Shown piece by piece: positions 12,058 to 16,299 of a DNA stretch of 16,299 nt (the first letter of the stretch is position 1; the number at the start of each line of letters is the position of its first letter). Where the stretch lies: NCBI GenBank assembly GCA_026770585.1, contig MU646355.1, forward strand, positions 371,697-387,995, written 5' to 3'. A program made the position numbers and the translations under genes. The stretch is from Baffinella frigidus. Its lineage: Eukaryota; Cryptophyceae; Cryptomonadales; Baffinellaceae. A model generated the notes under the pieces. That model worked only from the letters and a program-made list of their open reading frames with translations. It was not told the origin of the DNA and made no database searches.

Positions 12058-12131
12058 CCCTTAGTCTTTGCAACTTGCACAGACTAAGGGTGGTGGAAAA
12101 AATCCCCTTGCACAGTGCAGGGGGAATTTTT
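12058..12131. repeat. Two adjacent hairpins
   Basis: CCCTTAGTCT..AGACTAAGGG (12058-12090) and AAAAATCCCCTTGCAC..GTGCAGGGGGAATTTTT (12097-12131). The second is a stem of about 15 bp with almost no loop. Origin unknown. Confidence 0.8.
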
Positions 12132-12156
12132 AGAATACCCCTTGGTCTGTGGATCC

Positions 12157-12246
12157 GCTCGATGTGATCCGAAAGGACGCATAGCCTTCGTACAGAAACA
12201 GTTCCGGTGTCCGCCTATGTTGGGAGCTCGAAGAACCTACAGGACT
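12157..12246. repeat. Three-copy dispersed repeat, copy 2
   Basis: GATGTGATCCGAAAGGACGC, AACAGTTCCGGTGTCCGCC, TATGTTGGGAGCTCGAAG. Matches 10232-10322 over about 90 bp, and 15873-15942. Confidence 0.85.
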
Positions 12247-12292
12247 TACAGCTGTCAGAACGGGAGGAATGCGGAACGGGCTCTTTTCGCTC

Positions 12293-12341
12293 CAGAGTCG
12301 ACGGATTTGTACCGCAAAAAATGAGATTAGTCTGTCACCCC
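12293..12341. repeat. Degenerate 40-bp hairpin repeat block
   Basis: CTTTTCGCTCCAGAGTCGAC, GGATTTGTACCGCAAAA, then AGTCTGTCACCCCGAGTG. The leading and trailing phrases match those around copy 1 (GTTTTCGCCCC; AGTCTGTCAACCCGAGTGG), so this block probably came from the intron next to exon A. The right arm of the hairpin is lost. Confidence 0.7.
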
Positions 12342-12398
12342 GAGTGAGGCAGAGCTAGTATTCTGTTCTGATACCGGGTCCACAGACGAAGGAAATTT

Positions 12399-12414
12399 AT
12401 GGTTTGCAAACCAT
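12399..12414. repeat. Perfect 16-bp palindrome
   Basis: ATGGTTTGCAAACCAT. No further context. Confidence 0.8.
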
Positions 12415-12455
12415 GGACACGTCCTGGGCAAGTGTGGCGGGGGAGCCTGCAAATG

Positions 12456-12572
12456 TTTAGGGTCTAGGGTTTAGAGTTGATGGTTGATGGTTTAGGGTTT
12501 AGGGTTCAGGGTTCAGGATTTAGGGTTCAGGATTTAGGGTTGAGGGTTGAGGGGTCGGGGTTGAGGGTTCAT
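12456..12572. repeat. Telomere-like array in the opposite orientation (TTTAGGG)
   Basis: GTTTAGGGTCTAGGGTTTAG and GTTCAGGATTTAGGGTTGAG units. All arrays to the left read CCCTAAA on this strand; this one reads TTTAGGG. It ends directly at the WD40-like fragment. Confidence 0.93.
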
Positions 12573-12820
12573 TGGGTGGCCCATATCCAGCAGTCTGCAG
12601 ATGCACCCATCGCCGAGGAGGTGCAAATCTCCAGCCTTCCCCAGTGCCTGGCTCCCATCCTGTGCACCGCTCGCCGTCCCCCGATTGTGTGGGTGCAGGT
12701 GCCACTCGCGGCATCCCAGAGCATCCAGTTCTGGTCCTGGATCCCTGCCGTGGCCACGAATCTGCCCGTGCCCGGAGACATGGCAACCATCGCTTCCCAA
12801 TGTTGCCCTGCTTCCAAGGA
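12573..12820 (-). pseudogene. WD40-repeat fragment
   Basis: The minus frame contains GRFVATAGIQDQNWMLWDAA, SGTCTHTIGG, then further on TSSAMGASADCWIWAT. This is the WD40 pattern: a strand ending in ATA, D-x-x-x-x-x-WD, S/T-G-x-C, H-T-I-x-G, and a second W near the end. Between the two blocks the frame is probably disturbed, because a neighbouring frame reads GWEPGTGEGWRFA as expected for the next blade. The 3' end stops at the TTTAGGG array. No start or other blades are seen, so it is a relic or one exon of a broken gene. Confidence 0.6.
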
Positions 12821-12830
12821 GTGGGCCTGA

Positions 12831-13286
12831 AGTTCCCAGTGGGGAACTTCCCACTTCACTTCCTCGCTTCAACCAGCATCCCACCTTCGAGACCTCCCCA
12901 GCGCACAAGGCCGCAGAGGCGGCGGGCAGGGATGGAGGGTTAGTGGTTGGGGTTGATGGTCCTGCCGCCGAGGCTAGCGGGGTGCAGCCGACGTTCTTCA
13001 TTCGGCTGAGCTGCTCAATGTTGATAGTCAAACAGAAGCTCATCAAGTGACGATTCAAGTCATGGGGCGGATCCTGTACTCGGTGAAGCGTTCCTTGATA
13101 CTGTGCGACCAGCAAAACGAGCTGGAGCGGTCAGCCGCGCCCGCGCAGGGGTCCGCCGCTCGGTGGACCAGCCAGAACCGCGCGGTTCCGCGCCCCCTTC
13201 CTCACGCGTGCGGAACAGGTCAAATGTTTTTTTTCAGCTGCAGGGTTCCGAGTGGAAGGAGGGGCCACGCCAGGCTGCACCATTCG
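12831..13286. other. Upstream region of the OPR-RAP gene
   Basis: Presumed 5' flank and leader. It contains GAAGTTCC..GGAACTTC (12829-12850), an 8-bp inverted repeat, and TGTTTTTTTTCAG at about 13223-13236, which would make a good 3' splice site for a leader intron. The downstream frame stays open back to 13047, so a longer N-terminus is possible, but its first 80 residues do not resemble a targeting signal. Confidence 0.4.
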
Positions 13287-15737
13287 ATGCGGGTGCTTGC
13301 GCTGCTCGCCCTCCTCGCCGCACCGTGCAATGCCTTCTTTCATGGCGGTGGCGCGGGCAGCCGGCTGGCGCTGCGGTCGCGGGAGGCACGGCTCGGGGCG
13401 CAGCGGCCGTTCCACGCACGCCAGCCAGTGGCGCCGTACGCTCTCTGTGCGCTCCCGCGAGGGTCGAGGCAGCTCGTCGCCCCCTGGTGTGCGGGTGGCC
13501 AGCTGGTGGCTGGTGGCTGGCGGCCGGAGAGCCGTGTCATTCTCCGTATGGGGGGGCGGGTGGAAGGTGAGAGCGAGGGGGGGAGAGAAGGGGATCCGCT
13601 TCACGCTGGCCAGCTCACGGGCGTTCTCCAGGACTGCGGCGAGATTGGGGGGCTTGCGCTCATCGTGCAGGAGCATAGAGGGGCTCTTGGCCACCTCGAC
13701 GTGAGAGCCGCGTGGGCGTGTCTGGCGAGGATCGAATCAGGAGAGAGCGAGGGAGAGGTGGGGGAGGTTGTCGCCGCGCTGCAAGTGCTGACACGGGATG
13801 GGCTGGATCAAATGGATGGGAGGGGGGTTGCGGAGGTGATGCTCTCAATGGCGCAGCTTCACGATTCGAGGTGGTCGGATGCGAAGGGGGAGGAAGGCCT
13901 GGATCGGGGGCTGCTGGAGGCGATGCAGAGGCAGGCGACGGCGACGGCGGGAGAGTTCACGCCTCAGGACGTAGGGAGGTTACTGTGGGCGCTGGCGAAG
14001 TTGGGGAAGAGGGCGGATGGGTGGCTTGTGGAGGCGATGCAGAGGCGGGCGACGGAGACGGCGGGGGAGTTTGACCCTGATGGTGTTGCGAACTGTGTGC
14101 TCTGGGCGCTGGCGAAGATGGGAGAGAAGGTGGATCCGGGGCTGCTGGAGGCGATGCAGATGCGGGCGGTGGTGACGGTGGAGGAGTTCAACCCCAAGAA
14201 CATTGCGAAGCTATTGTGGGCGCTGGCGAAGATGGGGAAGAGGGCAGATCAGGGGCTGCTGGAGGCTATACAGCGGCGAGCGACGGCTACAGCGAGGGAG
14301 TTCGAACCACAGGAGGTTTCCAACGTGTTGTGGGCGCTGGCGAAGATGGAGGAGAGGGTGGATCCGGTTCTTTTGGGGGCGATGCAGTGGCGGGCGACGG
14401 TGACGGCGGGAGAGTTCACCCCTCAGGGCGTTGCGAACTTGTTGTGGGCGCTGGCGACGATGGGGGAGCGGGCGGATCGGGGGCTGCTGGAGGCAATGCA
14501 GAGACGGGCGACGGCGACGGCGGGAAACTTCAACCCTCAGGGTATATCGATCGTGTTTTGGGCGCTGGCGACGATGGGGGAGAAGGCGGATCCGGGGCTG
14601 CTGGATGCGATGCAGCGGCGGGCGACGGTGACGGCTGGGGGGTTCATCCCTCAGGGTGTCGCGAACGTTCTTTGGTCGCTGGCCTTGTTTGGGGAGAGGG
14701 CGGACCGGGGGCTGGTGCAGGCGATGCAGAGGCGGGCGACAGCGACAGCGGGGGAGTTCACCCCTCAGGGTGTTGTGAACGTGCTGTGGTCACTGGCGAA
14801 GATGGGGGAGAGGGTGGATCGGGAACTGCTGGAGGCGATGCAGAGGCGGGCGACGGCGATGGCTGGGGTGTTCAAGCCTCTGGCAGTCGTGAACTTGTTG
14901 TGGGCGCTGGCGAGGATGGGGGAGAGGGCGGATCGGGGGCTATTGGAGGTGATGCAGGCGCGTGCGACGGCCACGGCGGGGGAGTTTATCCCTCAGGAGG
15001 TTGCGAACTTGATGTGGGCGCTGGCGAAGATGGGGGAGAAGGTGGATCCGGTGCTGCTGCAAGCGATGCAGAGGCGGGTGACAGCGACGGCGGGGGAGTT
15101 CAACTCGCAGGAGGTTTCGAACGTGCTGTGGGCGCTGGCGGTGATGGGGGAGGTATATAATGAGGTTCTGGTGGATCTCATCGACCGTTTGGCAGCGCGC
15201 GTCCTCGAGCTCCGTTTCCAGCTTTCTGAGGCAGAGAAGCATCAGGTCCATCAGTGGCTTCTCGCGTGCGAGTTGGACCTGGCGCCGGGCGCTTCCCTCC
15301 ACAGAGGAATGGCGCGCGTGAAGCAGGAACTGGGCAAGGAGTGTTTGCAGGCGTTCTGTGGGCAGGCGACGCACGAGTCGGAGCTTCAGCTGGAGGTTGC
15401 AGTTGCGCTGAGAAGAACTGGGTTGGAAATTAAGGAGGAGCACCGCGACGCCAAGTCTGGGTACAGCATCGACGTCCTGGTGCGGCGACGGCAGGCAGCC
15501 GGAACTGGCGGGGCCAAGTCCCCGGATTCTCCCTCTGCTGGGTGGGCAGTGGAGGTGGACGGGCCGACTCATTTTCTCGGGGATGACCGGACGCCGAGCG
15601 GGAGCACGTTGCTGAAACGGAAGCAGCTGGGGCAGCTGGGCTACACGGTGGTGCCAGTGCCGTTCTGGGAGTGGCGTTCGCTGAGGGGCGAGGAGGAGAA
15701 TCAGCAGTACCTACAGGACAAACTCGGGGGGGGATGA
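13287..15737 (+). CDS. Plastid-type OPR-repeat protein with C-terminal RAP domain
   Basis: 816 residues, one exon. I chose ATG 13287 because it opens a signal-peptide-like segment, MRVLALLALLAAPCNA|FF, followed by an Arg-rich, acid-poor stretch. Phe after the cleavage site is the hallmark of the bipartite plastid presequence of red-lineage secondary plastids. The frame is open upstream to ATG 13047. Residues 209-627 are eleven tandem repeats of 38 residues (one has 39) of the form LLEAMQRRATATAGEFTPQ, VANLLWALAKMGERADRG, preceded by one degenerate unit. This is the octotricopeptide (OPR) pattern. Residues about 690-816 hold the RAP region: a helix with ELQLEVAVALRRTGLE, GYSIDVLV, then VEVDGPTHFLG (about 755-765), TLLKRKQLGQLGY and VPFWEW. 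OPR-RAP proteins bind specific organelle transcripts and act in their processing, stability or translation; RAP is related to restriction-endonuclease folds. Target unknown. A mitochondrial role is less likely given the presequence. Confidence 0.88.
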   Translation: MRVLALLALLAAPCNAFFHGGGAGSRLALRSREARLGAQRPFHARQPVAPYALCALPRGSRQLVAPWCAGGQLVAGGWRPESRVILRMGGRVEGESEGGREGDPLHAGQLTGVLQDCGEIGGLALIVQEHRGALGHLDVRAAWACLARIESGESEGEVGEVVAALQVLTRDGLDQMDGRGVAEVMLSMAQLHDSRWSDAKGEEGLDRGLLEAMQRQATATAGEFTPQDVGRLLWALAKLGKRADGWLVEAMQRRATETAGEFDPDGVANCVLWALAKMGEKVDPGLLEAMQMRAVVTVEEFNPKNIAKLLWALAKMGKRADQGLLEAIQRRATATAREFEPQEVSNVLWALAKMEERVDPVLLGAMQWRATVTAGEFTPQGVANLLWALATMGERADRGLLEAMQRRATATAGNFNPQGISIVFWALATMGEKADPGLLDAMQRRATVTAGGFIPQGVANVLWSLALFGERADRGLVQAMQRRATATAGEFTPQGVVNVLWSLAKMGERVDRELLEAMQRRATAMAGVFKPLAVVNLLWALARMGERADRGLLEVMQARATATAGEFIPQEVANLMWALAKMGEKVDPVLLQAMQRRVTATAGEFNSQEVSNVLWALAVMGEVYNEVLVDLIDRLAARVLELRFQLSEAEKHQVHQWLLACELDLAPGASLHRGMARVKQELGKECLQAFCGQATHESELQLEVAVALRRTGLEIKEEHRDAKSGYSIDVLVRRRQAAGTGGAKSPDSPSAGWAVEVDGPTHFLGDDRTPSGSTLLKRKQLGQLGYTVVPVPFWEWRSLRGEEENQQYLQDKLGGG
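13911..15167. repeat. 114-bp tandem DNA repeats inside the OPR-RAP gene
   Basis: Eleven in-frame units; total 1257 bp = 11 x 114 + 3, the extra codon being Cys in VANCVLWALA. Near-identical phrases such as CTGGAGGCGATGCAGAGGCGG and TGGGCGCTGGCGAAGATGGG recur. The repetition also leaves several long shadow frames. Confidence 0.95.
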
Positions 15738-15780
15738 GCAACGCTGCGCAGCGGGTTTTGGGGGGGCTGCATGTAGACTA

Positions 15781-15956
15781 TCCCTTCAGTGGCGAGGGGG
15801 TCAAAATGGACCCCCGGGAGGTCCTAGGCAGGTCCTAGGGCCCTACGGTAGGGCGTATGAGCCTATTCGCAAAGGAAGCATCTACAGAACAAGTTCCGGT
15901 GTCCGCCTATGTTGGGAGCTCGAAGAACCTCAAGGACCTGAAGGCCACTTAAGGGA
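15781..15956. mobile_element. MITE family B, copy 3, with nested insertion
   Basis: TCCCTTCAGTGGCGAGGGGG at the left and GGCCACTTAAGGGA at the right, flanked by TA on both sides. The left half matches 10676-10765 (TCAAAATGGACCCCC, CCTAGGGCCCTACGGTAGGG, GCCTATTCGC). About 70 bp of the three-copy dispersed repeat then interrupts the right arm (15873-15942). Confidence 0.85.
15873..15942. repeat. Three-copy dispersed repeat, copy 3 (inside MITE B)
   Basis: AAAGGAAGCATCTACAGAAC, AAGTTCCGGTGTCCGCCTAT, TTGGGAGCTCGAAGAACC, then TCAAGGACCTGAAGG. Matches 10246-10322 and 12165-12246 with a short internal deletion. Its tail reads NLKDLK, like exon G. Confidence 0.82.
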
Positions 15957-16057
15957 TAGCAGCGGGTTTGTCACTGGAGTTGAGGAGCAGGGGGGAGGTG
16001 GGCTCTGGTGGGGTCCACAACGTGTAGAGTGCGCAAGCCCTCTCTCGTCGTCCCTGC

Positions 16058-16178
16058 TACAGGGGTACCTCGCTCATAAGAAACCAACCTCCCCTAGGAC
16101 CCTACAGTAGGCCTATGCCTGAGACCCTATGGTGATCGTAGGGGGGTGGGCGTTTCGTATGAGCGAGGTACCCCTGTG
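16058..16178. mobile_element. MITE family A, full copy 3
   Basis: TACAGGGGTACCTCGCTCAT at the left, GAGCGAGGTACCCCTGT at the right; centre GGACCCTACAGTAGGCCTATG and GGTGATCGTAGGGGGG. The right end has TG in place of TA. Confidence 0.92.
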
Positions 16179-16225
16179 AAGCCTTGTCTTCATGGATAGG
16201 AATGCATGGTGGCCGTGTTAGTATC

Positions 16226-16231
16226 AATAAA
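16226..16231 (+). promoter_or_regulatory. Possible AATAAA poly(A) signal
   Basis: AATAAA 490 bases after the OPR-RAP stop codon. Two MITEs lie between, so assignment to that gene is uncertain. Confidence 0.2.
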
Positions 16232-16277
16232 GGTCGCTGTCTCCACATGGTGTGTTTCTCTCTCGAGCTAGTTGGGC

Positions 16278-16299
16278 TACAGGGGTACCTCGCTCATAA
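16278..16299. mobile_element. MITE family A, copy 4, cut by the window edge
   Basis: TACAGGGGTACCTCGCTCAT followed by AA: the left terminal repeat of another copy, about 100 bp after copy 3. Confidence 0.85.

Noticed and set aside
12534-13115. 193-residue minus-strand frame upstream of the OPR-RAP gene
   Set aside because: In the part overlapping 12573-12820 a different frame carries the WD40 motifs, and the remainder shows no recognisable motif.
13047-13286. Upstream ATG at 13047 as the start of the OPR-RAP protein
   Set aside because: It would bury the signal-peptide-like MRVLALLALLAAPCNA segment 80 residues into the protein. It cannot be fully excluded without transcript ends.
14216-15160. 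314-residue plus-strand frame (Gly/Asp/Ala-rich), and minus-strand frames at 14940-15572
   Set aside because: Shadows of the 114-bp repeats in the OPR-RAP gene. The main frame has the OPR and RAP motifs and the targeting signal; these have none.

Overview
The window looks like nuclear DNA of a eukaryotic alga, most likely one with a secondary plastid of red-algal origin. Four things point that way: spliceosomal-type exon pieces with GT/AG borders, abundant plant-type CCCTAAA telomere-like repeats inside the sequence, many small terminal-inverted-repeat elements, and an OPR-RAP protein whose N-terminus looks like a bipartite plastid presequence with Phe after the predicted cleavage site. A cryptophyte is my best guess, but haptophytes or other heterokont/alveolate algae are not excluded.

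Positions 1-9.7 kb hold the 3' part of one plus-strand gene for a Sec14-like (CRAL-TRIO) lipid-binding protein. No single ORF shows it. It becomes visible when seven small exons (22-85, 2706-2758, 4443-4502, 5555-5692, 6973-7047, 8682-8741, 9601-9699) are joined at AG/GT borders. All phases agree and the join gives 182 codons plus a stop. The gene enters from beyond the left edge. Six of the seven exons are accompanied by one to several extra copies lying beside the intact one and in gene order (A A, B B, C C C, C-3'half x3, E E E E, F F F F, G G G G and three more 3' scraps). Most extra copies are truncated, frameshifted or lack a splice site; one copy of the last exon (9356-9535) looks usable. 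The introns are filled with telomere-like arrays, CT runs, foldback elements, MITEs and a 40-bp hairpin repeat that recurs next to exon copies.

Positions 9.7-13.0 kb are an intergenic mosaic: decayed copies of the last CRAL-TRIO exon, an inverted coding-like duplicate, MITEs, a three-copy 80-95 bp repeat, paired hairpins, a telomere-like array whose orientation flips near 12.45 kb, and a minus-strand WD40-like fragment.

Positions 13.29-15.74 kb carry the one clear intact gene: a single-exon, 816-residue protein with a signal-peptide-like start, eleven near-identical 38-residue OPR-type repeats and a C-terminal RAP domain, probably a plastid RNA-maturation factor. The right end (15.74-16.3 kb) is a cluster of MITEs. 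The two genes have no evident functional link.
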